The position numbers and the translations under genes were made by a program. Of a DNA stretch of 64,000 nucleotides, positions 23,885 through 35,995 are shown one piece after another. The stretch's first letter is position 1. Each line of letters begins with the position of its first letter. Under the pieces are notes generated by a model. The model did no database searches. It was not told the origin of the DNA and worked only from the letters and a program-made list of their open reading frames with translations. Origin of the DNA: Cephalopachus bancanus (Eukaryota > Chordata > Mammalia > Primates > Tarsiidae); NCBI GenBank assembly GCA_027257055.1, contig JAPVLO010000003.1, positions 15,627,501-15,691,500 on the forward strand. The letters are read 5' to 3'.

Positions 23885-26035
23885 GTTCTGTAAGTCCTGT
23901 GAATTTTATGATTCCCAGTGTTTTTCTGTTGGTGTATTTCAACCTTTTGATTTAATATTTAGAATTCCTTTGAGTATTCTCTATATGGCTGGTCTAATGG
24001 TAACAAATTCCCTCCTTGTTTGCTTGCCTGAGAAATACTTCAATCCTTCTTCATTTATGAAACTCAGTTTTGTGGGATACAAAATTCTTGGCTTACTGAT
24101 TATTCTGTTTGAGGAGATTGACATAGGGGTCCAACTCCTTCCGCCTTGTGGGGTTTCTGCTGAGAAGACTGTTGTTAGTCTAAAAGGTTTACCTTTGTAA
24201 GTTATTTGGTGCTTCTCACTGCTCTTAGAATTATTTCCTCCACATTAACTTTGCATAACCTCATGACTATATGCCTTGGAGATGACCTTATTGCATGAAT
24301 ATTCCATGGTTCTTTGGGCTTCTTGTATCTGAATCTTTAAATTACTGGCAAGACCAGGGAAACTTTCATCCATTATTCCCTCAAATAGGTTTTCTAGACC
24401 TGTTTCTTTCTCTTCTTATTCAGGAACACCTATGATTCTTAGAACTGGACATTTTACAAAATTCGACACTTCTTGGAGACTTCCTTTCTCTTGATTCTTT
24501 TTTCTTTACTGTTGTCTGACTGAGTTAATTAATTCATTTCCAGTTAATTCTTTCATTTCTAGAATTCCAGCTTTTTGTTTTTGTTTTTGTTTGGGTATCT
24601 ATCTCTTTGAAGAATTTTTCATTCGTGTCCTGAATAGTTTTTGTTTGTTTGTGTGGTTTTGGTTTTTTATGTTGGTTTTCAACTTTCTCCTGGATCTCAT
24701 TGAGCAATTTTATAATCAACCTTCTGAATTCTTTCTCTGGAATTTCAAAATTTTCATTATGGTTAGAGTCCATTGCTAAGAAAGTTAGTGTGGTCTTGGG
24801 GGTATTGAAGAACTCTGTCTTTTTCATATTGTCAGAATTATTTTTCTGGTTCTTTCTCATTTGGGTAGACTGTTTCTTCTTATTTGAGGTTGACAGGGGA
24901 CCGATATTAGGCACTGTAGGGTTCCTTTGGTTATATAGCCTTGGTGCAGTCAGTTTCTCAATTGTCAGCTGTGAGGGTGCTTTCTGAGTACTTGTATAGG
25001 CTCAAGGCATCTTGGGTAGCCAGGATGGCTTGGAGTGTGGTGTTAGCTGGGGTCTGAGATCAAACCTTCCCAAAAGTTGAGGTATTGTATCATGTAATGG
25101 ACTATGCCCTCTGACCTCTGGCCAGGAGGTGGCCCTTGTGGAAGAGAGCTAGCTGCAGTTGTGGCTGTGGGCTTTCTGCTTGGTTTGTGTTGCTCCATGG
25201 GAAGTACCCAGCCAACCTAGGTAGTGGGCAGAGCTGTGAATACTACCCAAGTGCTCTGTTTATCTTGAGCCTTCATGGGGAGTGTGTAGGGGGAAGTACA
25301 CAGTCTGTCCACCTGTGTACTCTATTGGGGATTGGGAAAGAGTCCCCAGTCACTGGAGTAATGCTACCTTGTTGTTTAGAGGCTGCAAAGAAGTGTTTAC
25401 ATGGGGAGTGAAAGGTTGCTAGGGGAATAAGTTTCCACCCAGCTCTCCTGCTTTAGCCTTAGGCAGTCTACATTTAGAATGTAAAAGTTCCACCAGCCCC
25501 AGGTCTTGTCACAGGGGCCTGCCCCAGCCAGAAACTGTCTAGCACAGCGGAATTTGTCCTTGAGGCCCATTCCCTCTCAAGTGGGCTAGAAAGTAGCCCG
25601 CAGCAAGTGTTGAGTTCCCTGGAAATGACTGCTGGACCCACTCAGGGCTTGTTTTCTTGCACCACTTCAGATGAGTTTTGGCAGAGCACAGCTGGAGGTA
25701 AGGCATTTTCCCCTGAGGGACTGGAGTCCCACAAGGCCAAGGGGCCTTTAAAGTCCATGGCAGCAGCACAGGCCTCCTGAAGTCTCCTCACTAACTTCCC
25801 CCTGCTTCCAGAGGCGGCTTGTGGTTTGTGCGGTGATTCAGGCAAGTCTAGTTAGTTGCAACCTAGGCTGGCAGATTTTTCTCTTCTTTGCACTCTGTAA
25901 ATCTTATCGTTTCTCTGATGAGTTGTGGGATATGCTGCTGGTCTCTTTTCTCTGAGTGCTGAGGAATTCTCTCTATTTTGGTTTACTCTGCTGGAGAAAC
26001 ACACTTTAGTTGCTTGTCCTTGGACATCTTCATCT
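20275..26035 (-). mobile_element. Near-full-length L1 (3' UTR type B), antisense, decayed
   Basis: Read on the minus strand: 5' UTR about 26035-24920 (GC-rich), ORF1 about 24920-23950 (phrases NSDNMKKTEFFNTPKTTL near the start), a CT-rich spacer, ORF2 about 23790-20440, and a 3' UTR at about 20440-20275 (type B, recurring at 43.4 and 47.7 kb). Antisense ORF2 phrases include HSTESPSQ near 22280 and FSKVSGHKITHKSV near 22140. Both frames carry many stops and frameshifts, so no functional protein is made. Its length of about 5.8 kb is close to a complete L1. It splits an older L1 whose parts lie at 18.8-20.27 and 26.04-27 kb. Confidence 0.8.
23840..23883. repeat. (CT)n microsatellite
   Basis: About 20 CT units (GA on the L1 sense strand) between ORF1 and ORF2 of the 20.27-26.03 kb L1. 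Confidence 0.95.
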
Positions 26036-26540
26036 TATCTCTTAGATCTATTTTGATTTGATTTTTGTGTATGGTGATATAGGGGTCTAATTTTATTCTT
26101 CTGCATATGGATATTTTGTTTTCTCAGGACCATTTATTGAAGAGACTAGACAATCTTGGTGCTTCTGTCAAAGGTGAGTTGACTTTAAATGTGTGGCTTT
26201 ATATCCAGGTTCTCTATAATGTTCCCTTGGTCTGTGTGTCTGTTTTTATGCCATTACAATGTTGTTTTGGTCGCTATATCTTTGTAATAAATTTTAAAGT
26301 TGGATAGTGTAATGCCTCCAACTTTGTTCTTTTTGCTCAGGATTGATTTGGCTATTCAGGGTGTTTTGTGGTTCCACACAAATTTTAGGATTTTTTTCCT
26401 ATTTCTGTAAAGCATATCATTGATATTTTAATAGGGATTGAGTTGAATCTGTAAATTGCTTTAGGTAGTATTGTCATTTTAACAATATTAATTCTTCCAA
26501 TCCATGAGCTTGGAATATCTATTTTTTGTGTGTGTCCTTT
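26034..26540. repeat. Direct duplication, copy 1 (old L1 DNA)
   Basis: Antisense L1 ORF2 sequence starting TTATCTCTTAGATCTATTTT. It is repeated at 26997-27517 with roughly 95% identity, including TTGGTGCTTCTGTCAAAGGT and GGATTGATTTGGCTATTCAG. The copy-to-copy distance is about 963 bp. It starts exactly where the inserted L1 ends. Confidence 0.85.
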
Positions 26541-26996
26541 TCTATTTCTTTCATTAGTTTTATAGTTTTGCTTGTACAGATCTTTAATTTTTTTAGTTAG
26601 AGTGATTCCTAGATATTGTATATTTTTGTAGCTATTGTAAATGGGTTATTTCTGATTTTTTGCATTTATGCTCATAGATAAATTGGCATGTAATTTTCAT
26701 TTTTCATATGCTCCTCCTTATATTTTGATTTTAAGATGTTGATAGTTTCACAAAACGAATTTGGAAGTGTTCTCATTTCTGTACCCTGAAATTGTTTTTC
26801 TATAATTAGAGTTATTATTCCCTGAATATTTGGCAAAATGTACAGAATATTCAGTGAGAACATTTTAACTACTAAGTAATAGACTCTCCAGTATTCTATT
26901 TCTCATTGAATTAATAATAAGTTATTCTTCCAAGTAATTTTATCCATTTCATCTAATTTTTCAAAGTTTTTGACACAATCGGTGGTCACAGATTAC
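26541..26996 (-). mobile_element. Old L1 ORF2, antisense, between the duplicated copies
   Basis: Continues the old L1 antisense (TTAGAGTGATTCCTAGATAT, TTAAGATGTTGATAGTTTC). No frame of note. Confidence 0.6.
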
Positions 26997-27517
26997 ATTA
27001 TCTCTTAGATTTATTTTGATTTGATTTTTTTGTATGGTGAGATAGGAGTCTAATTTTATTCTTCTGCATATTGATATTTTGTTTTCTCAGGATCATTTAT
27101 TGAAAAGACTATACAATCTTGGTGCTTCTGTCAAAGGTGAGTTGACTGTAAATGTGTGGCTTTATATCAGGTTCTCTATAATGTTCCATTGGTCGGTGTG
27201 TCTGTTTTTATGCCATTACAATGTTGTTTTGGTTACTATATCTTTGTAATAAATTTTAAAGTCGGATAGTGTAATGCCTCTAACTTTGTTCTTTTTGCTC
27301 AGGATTGATTTGGCTATTCAGGGTGTTTTGTGGCTCCACACAAATTTTAGGATTTTTTTTTCCTGTTTCTGTGAAGCATACCATTGATATTTTAATAGGT
27401 ATTGCATTGAATCTGTAAATTGCTTTAGGTAGTATTGTCATTTTAACAATATTAATTCTTCCAATTCATGTGCTTGGAATATCTACTTTTTGTTGTGTGT
27501 TCTCTTCTATTTCTTAT
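26997..27517. repeat. Direct duplication, copy 2 (old L1 DNA)
   Basis: Second copy of 26034-26540, breaking off at CTTCTATTTCTT where a different L1 3' end begins. Confidence 0.85.
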
Positions 27518-28325
27518 CGTAATAAATTTCATATAACCTAAAATTCATCATTTTAAACGCATTAAAGTGTGTAATGCAGTGGCATTTAGTCCATCAACAG
27601 TGCTATACAACTATCACCACTACCTTGCTCCAGAAAGAAAACCCATACTCATTAAGTAGTCACTCCCCATTCCTCACTATTCCCAGTCCATGGCAACCAT
27701 GAATCTGCGTTCTATCTCTATGGCTGTGCTTAACCTGGATATTTTGTACAGGTGGAATCATACAATAAATAGCCTTTTGTGTCTGGCTTGTTTCATTTAA
27801 CAAGGTTTTCAGTTTCATACATGTTGTAGAATGTATCAGTACTTTTATACATTTCTATGGCTGAATAATATACCATTGTATGAGTATAACACAAGTATTT
27901 ATCCATTAGCCAATTGATGGACATTTGAGTTGTTTCCACATTTTTATGATTGTGAGTAGTGTTGCATTGAGATATTTATGTACAAGTACTTGCTTGAACA
28001 CCTATTTTTAGTTCTACTGGATGTATACCAAAGAGTGGGATTCCTGGGTCATATTATAATTATATGTTCATCTTTTTAAGGAACTGCCAAATTGTTTTCC
28101 ACAACAGCTGCACCATTTTACATTTTCATGAACAATTATGAGAGTTTCGATTTCTACACATCCTCGCCAACACTTGTTATTTTTCATTTTTTAATTATAG
28201 ACATCCAATGGGTATCTCACTAAGCTTTTGAGTTGCATTTCTCTAATGCCTATAACATGAATACCTTTTCATATGCTTGTTAGTCACATGTATATCTTCC
28301 TTGAAAATATTAATAGCTATTTAAG
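27518..28325 (-). mobile_element. Old L1 3' end, antisense, first part of a split copy
   Basis: ATTCATCATTTTAAACGCAT, TGGCATTTAGTCCATCAAC, CAACTATCACCACTACC and GGCTGAATAATATACCATTG are old L1M 3'-end landmarks in antisense. Its ORF2 reading stops at about 28325 and resumes at 34485 after an inserted L1, with roughly 200 bp missing at the junction. Confidence 0.75.
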
Positions 28326-30800
28326 ACAAGATCAAGTGTGTTCAGGGTGGTATAGCTGTAGACATACATGTTCAGGTGTATTTTTGGTAGAGTGGTTTAT
28401 GTTCCGTTGGGTATATTCACAGAAAAGGAAATAAGGATTGCTGGATCGTCTTGAAGCTCAGTTTTTAGGTCTTTGAGAAATCATCACACTGCTTTCCACA
28501 AAGTTTAAGCTAGTTTACACTCCCAGCACCAGTGCAGAAGTATTCCCTTTTCTCCAGAGCCATGCCAACACCTGTAGTTTTTTGACTTTTTAATGATAGC
28601 CATCCTGACTGGTGTTAGGTGGTATCTCATTGTAGTTATGATTTGCATTTCTCTAATGATTAATGAAACTGAGCATTTTTTTCATATATTTGTTGGCTGC
28701 TTGAATGTTTTCCTTTGAGAGATGTTCATTTGTGTCCTTTCCCTACATTTTAATGGGATTGTTAGTTTTGCCTTGTTTTTCTGTCAATGCATTTGAGTTC
28801 CTTGTAGATCCTAGATGTTATTAGGCCTTTGTCAGTTTCATAGCTTTTTCTCATTTCGTGGGTTGTCTTTACTTGCTTGATAGTTTCTTTTGCTGTGCAA
28901 AAAGTTTTCAGTTTGTAAAGGACCCATCTGTCTATCATAGCTTTTGTTGCATTTGCTTTTGAGGACTTGGGCATAAATTCATTACCAAGTGCTCAAAATG
29001 TCCAAGAGAGTGTTCCCCATATTTTCTTCTAGATTCTTATAGTCTGAGGTTTTGTATTTAGCTCTTTGATCAATTTTGAGTTAATTTTTGTGTATGGTGA
29101 TAGTTGGAGGTCCAGTTTCATTCTTCTGCATGTGTCTAGCCAGTTTTCTGAGCACCATTTGCTAAATATGGTTTCTTTTCCCTAGTGTTTGTTTTGATCA
29201 GCTTTGTCAAAGATGAGTTGGTTGAAAATCTGTAGTTTTATTTCTGGATTCTTTGTTTTATCCCATTGGTCTAAGTGACTATTCCTATACCAGTAACTGT
29301 CTTGGCTACTGTAGCCTTGTTAAAGTCTGGAGGTGTAATGCCTTCAGCTCTGTCCCTTTTGCTGAGAATTGCTTTAGCTATTTGGGCTCTTTTTGTTTGC
29401 ATGTAAATTCCTGTTTTGTCTTTTCTAGGTCTGTAAAAAGTTTATGATGGCAATTAACTAGGAAGTGTATTGAATCTGTAGATTGTCTTGGGTAAGATGG
29501 ACATCTTGATGATATTGATTCTTCTAATTCATGAACATGGGATGTTTTTCCATCCATTTGTGTCATTCTTGATTTTTCTTTTAACAGTGTTTTATAGTTC
29601 TTATTGTAAAGGTCTTTCATTTCTTTGATTAGGTGGATGCCAAGGTATTTCTTTGAGTGTGTGTGTATGTGTGGGAGTGGGTATTGTGAATGGAATGTGT
29701 GTTTTTATTTGGTTCTCAGTCTGCTTATTGTTGGTGTATGGGAATGCAACTGTCTTTTGCACATTGATTTTGTAAACTGAGACTTTACCAAAGTCATTTA
29801 TCAGTGTAAGGAGGTTTTTGACAAACTCTCTAGTGTTTTCTAGGTACAGAATCATATAGTCTCCAAAGGGGATAACTTAACTTCCTCTTTTCCTATTTGG
29901 ATATCACCGATTTCTTTTTCCTGCCTGATTGCTCTGGCTAGGACTTCCAATATTATGTTGAATAGGAGGAGTGGAAGTGGGCATCCTTGTCTTGTTCCAG
30001 TTCTCAAGGGGAATGCTTCTAGCTTCTGACCATTAAGCATGATGTTGACTGCAGGTTTATCATAGATGGTTCTTGTTTTGAGGAACGTTCCTTGGACGGC
30101 TAGGTTTTCAAGGGTTATTATTAAAAATGAATGCTAGATTATATTTAATACTTTTTCTGTGTCTAATGAGATAATCATGTGGTTCTTGGTTTTACACCTG
30201 TTTGTGTGATAGATTAAGTTTATAAATTTATGTGTGTTGAACCAGTACTGCATCCCAGAAATGAAGACCACCAGGTCATGACAGATGATCCTTGAAATGT
30301 GTGTGGTTGGATACAATTTTCTAGAATCTTTTTGGGAATTTTTGTATCTATATTCAACAGGAAAATTGGCCTGTGGTTCTCTTTTTTTATTGGGTCTTTG
30401 CCATTTGGGGGTATTGGGATGATACTGGCTTCATAGAATGAGCTAGGGAGAATTCCTTCCTTCTCAATTGCCTGGAATACTTTCAATAGGACTGATATCA
30501 ACTCTCCCTCGTATGTCTTGTAGAATTTAGATGAGAAAACATCTGGCCATGGGCTGACTTTCTTTCTTTCTTTCTTTCTGCTTATAACTGAGTCAATTTA
30601 TTGATTGTTATTAGTCTGTTTAGGGTTTCAATTTCTTCCCGTTTCAACCTTGGGAGGTTATGTGATGCAACAAATTTCTCCATTTCCTCTAGATTTTCTA
30701 ATTTATTTGCATATAGATGTTCATAGTAATTTCTGATAATCTAAATTTCCTCAGGGCCAGTTGTGACATTGCCATTTTCATTTCTAATTGTGGTTATTCA

Positions 30801-30846
<46 letters not shown>
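30801..30846. repeat. (CT)n microsatellite
   Basis: About 22 CT units within ORF2 (antisense) of the 28.33-34.48 kb L1, followed by a G/T-rich tract to 30897. Confidence 0.95.
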
Positions 30847-30851
<5 letters not shown>

Positions 30852-32308
30852 TATTTTTGGGTTTTTTGTTTTTGGTTTTGTTTTGGGTTTTTTTTGGTCA
30901 GTCTGGCCAGGGGTCTGTCAACTTTTTTATCCTTTCATAGAACCAGTTTTTGTCTTGTTGATCTTTTCTGTGATTTTTTTTTTTGTATTCCATATCATTC
31001 AACTGTGACTTTATTATAGTAATTTAAATTGTTCAACTAAATCTAAGACTAAATTATTATTGTTTTTCCAGCTCTTAAGTGTGACATCCCTCTATTTTCT
31101 TGATATGTGCATGTAATGCTATAAACTTCCCTCTTGGTACTGATCAGGGTATCCCAGAACTTTTGATATGTTATGTCTTTGTTTTCAGGAATGTTTTTAC
31201 ATCTGCTATGATTTCTGTGTTAACCCCAAAGTCATTCAGAAGCTTGTTGTTTAATTTCCATGTATTTGTGTTTGTGGGGGATTCCTGTTGATGATGATAT
31301 TTATTTTCTTTACACTGTGGTCTCAGAACAGTCTTGGTTTTATATCCACCTTTTGAAATTTGTTCACACTTAATTTATGCCCAAAACTATAATCAATCTT
31401 GGAGTATGTTCCATGTGTGAAAAGTAGAATGTATACTGTGTGTTTGTTGTGTGAAGCGTCTTATAGATGTCTATTAGGTCCAATTGGTCAAACATTGAGT
31501 TAAAGTTCTGGATTTCTTTGTTAGTTTTTTGCCTTGATGATCTGTCTAGGATGTTAGTGAGATATTAAAGTCTCTATCATTATATGGGTATCTATATCCT
31601 CTCTTAGTTTAAGTAACAATTATTTTATAAATCTGGGTGCTCCTGGGTTGGATGTACATATTTAAGATGGATATTTTTTGCTGGTGAATTGAGCCTTTTA
31701 TCATTATGTAATGTTGTTCAGTGTCCTTTTTAACTTTTATTGGTTTGAAGTCTGTTTTGTCTGATATAAGAATAGCTACTCCTGCTTTTTGTTTTTCATT
31801 TGCCTGATAGATCTGCCTCCAGCCTTTTACCGTGAGCCTGTGTTCTTTGCAGTGAGATGGGTTTCCTGGAGGCAGCAAACTGGTAGATCCTGTTTCTTTA
31901 TCCAGTTTGTTATTTTATCCCTTCTGAGTGGCACATTCAGCATTCAGTCCATTCATGTTCAAGTTAATTATTGGTTGAATAATTTCTATTATTAGAAATA
32001 TGACTAATATACATATAATTATACATATGTCGATATAATTAGACAATTAGTAGACAAATTACAAAAAATTGTCAAAAATAATTCTAACAAATCAAACATT
32101 GATTTCCTGTCATAATGCTATTAAAAGGTTTCTTTGTTTTGGGGGTGTAGGTTTTATAGCTCTGTATGGTCTGTTAACACTGTGTTTTTGCAATAGGCAG
32201 AATCTTTGTTTCATTTCTGTGCTTAGAATTTTCTTAAGCATCTCATGAAGGGCTGGTCTGAAGGTGGCGTATTCTCTTAGGGATTAGAAGTCTGGCAAGG
32301 ATTTTTTT

Positions 32309-32590
32309 TTTTTAAGTTGGTGTCTTCTTCTGTCCTCCAGGTTGTAGTGCAGAGGTACACTCACAGCCACCACAGTCTCAACCTGTTGGGATCAGGCAAT
32401 CCTTCCTCCTCAGCCTTCTAAGTAGCTGGAACTACAGGCATGCACCACCATACCTGGTTAATTTTTTGACTTATTGTAGAGATGAGTTCTTGTCAAGTTT
32501 CCAGACTGGTCATGAACCCTTGAACTCAGGCAATCCTCTTACCTCCACCTCCCAAAGTGCTGGGATTACAGGTGTAAGCTACCACATCCA
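32309..32590 (-). mobile_element. Alu SINE, antisense, inserted in an L1
   Basis: Antisense dimer beginning TTTTTAAGTTGGTGTCTTC and ending ACCACATCCAGC. Approximate target duplications GGCAAGGATTTT (about 32295) and GGGAAGGATTTT (about 32596) flank it. It is younger than the L1. Confidence 0.88.
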
Positions 32591-34484
32591 GCTTGGGAAG
32601 GATTTTAATTCTCCTTCATTAATAAAGCTTAGCTTGGCGAGGTAAGAAATTCTTGGCAGGAATTGCTTTTCTTTAAGAACATTAAAGATGGAGCTCCTGT
32701 CCCTGCTGGCTTGTAGAGCTTCTTCTGAATAGTCTGCTGCAATTCTGATGAATCTTTCTGGTAAGTGGTCTGTGCATTCTCTCTAGATGCCTTTAGAATT
32801 TTTTCCTTCATGTTTACCTTGTGGAGATTGACTACTATGTGTCTTGGAGATGGCATTCTCATGTAATACCTTGCAGATGATCTCTGAATCGCTTCCATTT
32901 GAAATGTCACCTCTCTAGCAAGATAGGAGAAACTTTTTTGAATGACCCTTTGAAAAACTTGTTCCAGGGTGTTCTCAGTTTCCCCTTCTCTCACAGTCAC
33001 AGATTTGATCTCTTTACATAATCCCAAACCTCTCATAGGCTTTGTGCATTCCTCTTGAGCCTTTTCTCCTTGTTTTTGTTAGACTTGGTTTGTTCAATAG
33101 TTTGATCTTCAAGCTCTGAGATTTTCTTCTGACTGGTCAATTCTACTGTCTAAGCCTGTTATCATGCTCTAAAATTCCAAGAAGAAATTCTTCATTTTCA
33201 GGATTTCAGATTGAACCTTTCTTATATTGACCAGCTCAACTTTTATTTCCTGCATTGCTTTTGTTGCCTGGGTGATATGTGCTTTCATCTTCTCATGGCT
33301 CCCTTAGTTGTTTTTGCCATCCATAGTCTGAATTTTATGTCTACATCAGAGACAGATTGTTTTGGATGGTTTCCATTGCTTAGGGTCTTGGAGGACATTT
33401 TGTAGGTGACATCTCATTAGGGCTTTGGGGATTGCTGGTGTTTTTTCACTGGTTCTTCCTCATGTGAAGATCACATTTTTTCTTTTTATTATTATTTCTT
33501 GCTATTGTCTTGTTTTTGGTTAGATATGATTGCTACTGTTGGTAGGATTTACTTATTTTTCTTTTGATCCTACAGGGTGCTCCTTTGTTGTGTTGCGTTC
33601 CTCCTTTCCCTGGGGGTGGTAGTCTGTGATGGCTCTATCACTGTGGACCCTGCTACTTTTCTGGGATAGCTGCCCCAGGACCCTTTATACCAAACAAGAG
33701 TTCATACAGGAACAGAGGGACTGCAGAACTGAGGGTACCTCCACCCCACTGCCTCCAGCTCCCCCTTCTCCTGCTAGGCAGTGCTCCAAACTCAAAGTGA
33801 CCTTTAGCTGCAAAATTTTTCCCACAGGCTGGAACTGGCTGGACAGCATTCTAGTCCCTAGTTGTGAGCACTCTGTGGGGACTGAAAGGGAGAATTGGCC
33901 CCTGGCCGCTGTGACAGCACTGCAGGAATGGCAGTACTGTCTGTTGTCCAAAAGCACTCTTACAGGGACCTAGGGGCTACAGGGAGCTCCTTTTTAACTC
34001 CTTCTCCCCTACTACAGGCTAATCTGTTTAGAATTCAAAAGCAGTGGAATCTGCCATAGCTTGCTTCAAACCAGTGCTGCCCACTGTTGTGGGGCCTGCC
34101 ATTGGGGTGAGTGAAGCCAGCAGGGGACCTTTCTCAGCCAAGGAGGTGGCAACCAAGCACTGCCTACAAGGTGGAGATCTGAGAGTGATCGGCTATAGGC
34201 ATTTAGAGCTCAGATGAGTTCCCAGCTCAAAGTGGGTTCTGGCAGCAGCCTGCTGTGCCCTGTCTAATCTGCCTCTTGTGTGGGACTGCAGACCCATGCA
34301 GCTCACAGACCATGTCAGTAGCAAGCACTCAGTTCCATTTTCATGCATTCACTCACTCTTACATATATGGCAACACTGCAATTCCGATAGGAGCCTGGCA
34401 AGGATGGGGCTTTCCAACTCCAAAACCAGCTGCCTACTCTCTCTCCTCCTCACTTCCTGTGTCTCACTTTCTTTATCATCTTTT

Positions 34485-35440
34485 GATGCTAAAGAGTTTT
34501 TAATTTTGATCAAATCCTATTTATCTATTTTTTCTTTAGTTGTTTGAGCTTTTGGTGTCATAACTAACCATTGTCATAGCCAAGGTCATGAACTTTACTC
34601 CTCTGCTTCTTCTAGAAGTTTTATATTTAGCTCTTACATTTGGTTCCTTGATCCATTTTGAGTTAATTTTTACATATAATGTGAGTTAAGGGTCTAGCTT
34701 CATTCTTTTTCATGTAGATATCTTGTATTTCCAGCACTATTTATTGAAAAAGCTATGCTTTCCCCCTTTGAATGCTCTTAGCACCCTTGTCAAAAATAAA
34801 TTGACAATCGATATATGGATTTGTGTCTGGGCTCCCAATTCTATTCCACTGTTCTGGATGTCTATTCTTATGCCAGTATCACACTGTAGTTTTGATTACT
34901 GTAGTTCTGTAGTAAGTTTCAAAATCAAGAAATGAGAGTTCTCCAACTTTATTCTTTTTCAAGATTGTTTTGGCTATTTGGTGTCCCTTCGAATTTGATA
35001 TGATAAAAATCTATTGGGATTTTGATATGAGCTTTATTGAATTTGTAGTTCACTTTGGGGAGTGTTGCTATTTTAATAATACTAAGTCTTTCAATACAAG
35101 AATATGTTATATATTTCATTTAGTGAGGTTTTCTTTAATTTCAACAATTTTGTAGCTTTCATTGTATGTCTTGCAACTCCTAGTTCAAATTTTTAAGTAT
35201 TTTATTCTTTTTGATACTATCATAAATATAATTGTTTTCTTTATTTCCTATTCAAAATATTTACTACTAGTGTGTAGGAATATCACTGGTTTTTGTGTAT
35301 TGATCTTGTTTCTCATAACTTTTGTGAATTTATTAGCTCTGATAGTCTATTTTATTTCACTTTTAGGTTTTTCTGTACATAACATCATGTCATCTACCAA
35401 CAAAGATAATTTTACTTCTTCAGTTCCCTATTTTGAAAGA
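34485..35440 (-). mobile_element. Old L1 ORF2, antisense, second part of the split copy
   Basis: Resumes the old L1 with GATGCTAAAGAGTTTTTAAT and runs to the reverse-transcriptase Asp-Asp region (antisense of ...DDM, CATCATGTCATCTACC, at about 35384-35399), where the orientation flips. Confidence 0.75.
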
Positions 35441-35995
35441 CACAAACTATCAAATCTGACTGAAGGAGAAATAGAAATTATGTACTGACCTGTAATTAGT
35501 AAACATATTGAATCAGAAAACAAAACTCTCTCAACAACAACAAAAAAATCCTAGGATCAGAAAGTGGCTTAACTGGTGAATTCTACTACACATTTAAAGA
35601 ATTAATACCAGCAGAGCACAGTGTCTCATGCCTGTAATCACAACACTTTGGGAGGTCTGAGTGAGAGGATTGCTTGAGGCTGGGAGTTAGAGACCAGCCT
35701 GGGCAACATAGCAAGTCTCCATCTCTAATAAAATAAAATACAATAAAAACCAAGTGTTGTGGTACACACCTGCAGTCCTAGCTACTTAGGAGGCCAGAGC
35801 TATATCACATGAGTTCAGGAGTTCAAGGTTGCAGTGGGCTATGATTGTGCCACTGCCCTCTAGCCTGGGCAGCAGAGCAAGACCTTGTCTCTTTAAAATA
35901 AATACATAAATACATAAATAAAAGAATTAATACCAATCCTCTTAAATTATCACAAAAAAAGAGGAGAACACACACCTAAGTAATTGTATGAGGTC
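35441..35995 (+). mobile_element. Inverted 5' segment of the same old L1
   Basis: Sense ORF2 sequence from just 5' of the reverse-transcriptase catalytic region (AACTGGTGAATTCTACTACA). In L1 order it belongs upstream of the 34485-35440 part, so this is a 5' inversion of the twin-priming kind. An Alu interrupts it at 35611-35920. Confidence 0.7.
35611..35920 (+). mobile_element. Alu SINE with perfect 15-bp target duplication
   Basis: Older-type dimer starting GCAGAGCACAGTGTCTCATG. The duplication AAAGAATTAATACCA lies at 35596-35610 and 35921-35935. The tail contains AATACATAAATACATAAATA. Confidence 0.92.

Larger units (their letters stand above)
28330..34480 (-). mobile_element. Long L1 without its 3' UTR, antisense, decayed
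   Basis: On the minus strand: 5' UTR about 34480-33420 (GC-rich), ORF1 about 33400-32600, ORF2 about 32000-28440. ORF1 C-terminal phrases (SPRHIVVNLHKVNMKEKILK and then SRENAQTTYQKDSSELQQ) are well preserved at about 32730-32870. ORF2 shows endonuclease phrases (AILISDKTDFKPIKVKKD near 31730), the reverse-transcriptase phrase [20 protein letters not shown] near 29960, and many stops. An Alu is inserted at 32309-32590. The 3' UTR is missing, so the 3' boundary is unusual. Confidence 0.8.

Noticed and set aside
23835..24200. 121-codon frame starting with a Ser-Leu repeat
   Set aside because: Start is the (CT)n microsatellite, the remainder is antisense L1 ORF1.
24534..24914. 126-codon minus-strand frame
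   Set aside because: Real coding ancestry, but it is a fragment of L1 ORF1 in a dead element, so it is described under the L1.
32629..33036. 135-codon minus-strand frame with nucleic-acid-binding look
   Set aside because: C-terminal half of L1 ORF1, reported with the L1.
33626..33973. GC-rich 115-codon plus-strand frame
   Set aside because: Falls in the antisense of the L1 5' UTR; no domain.
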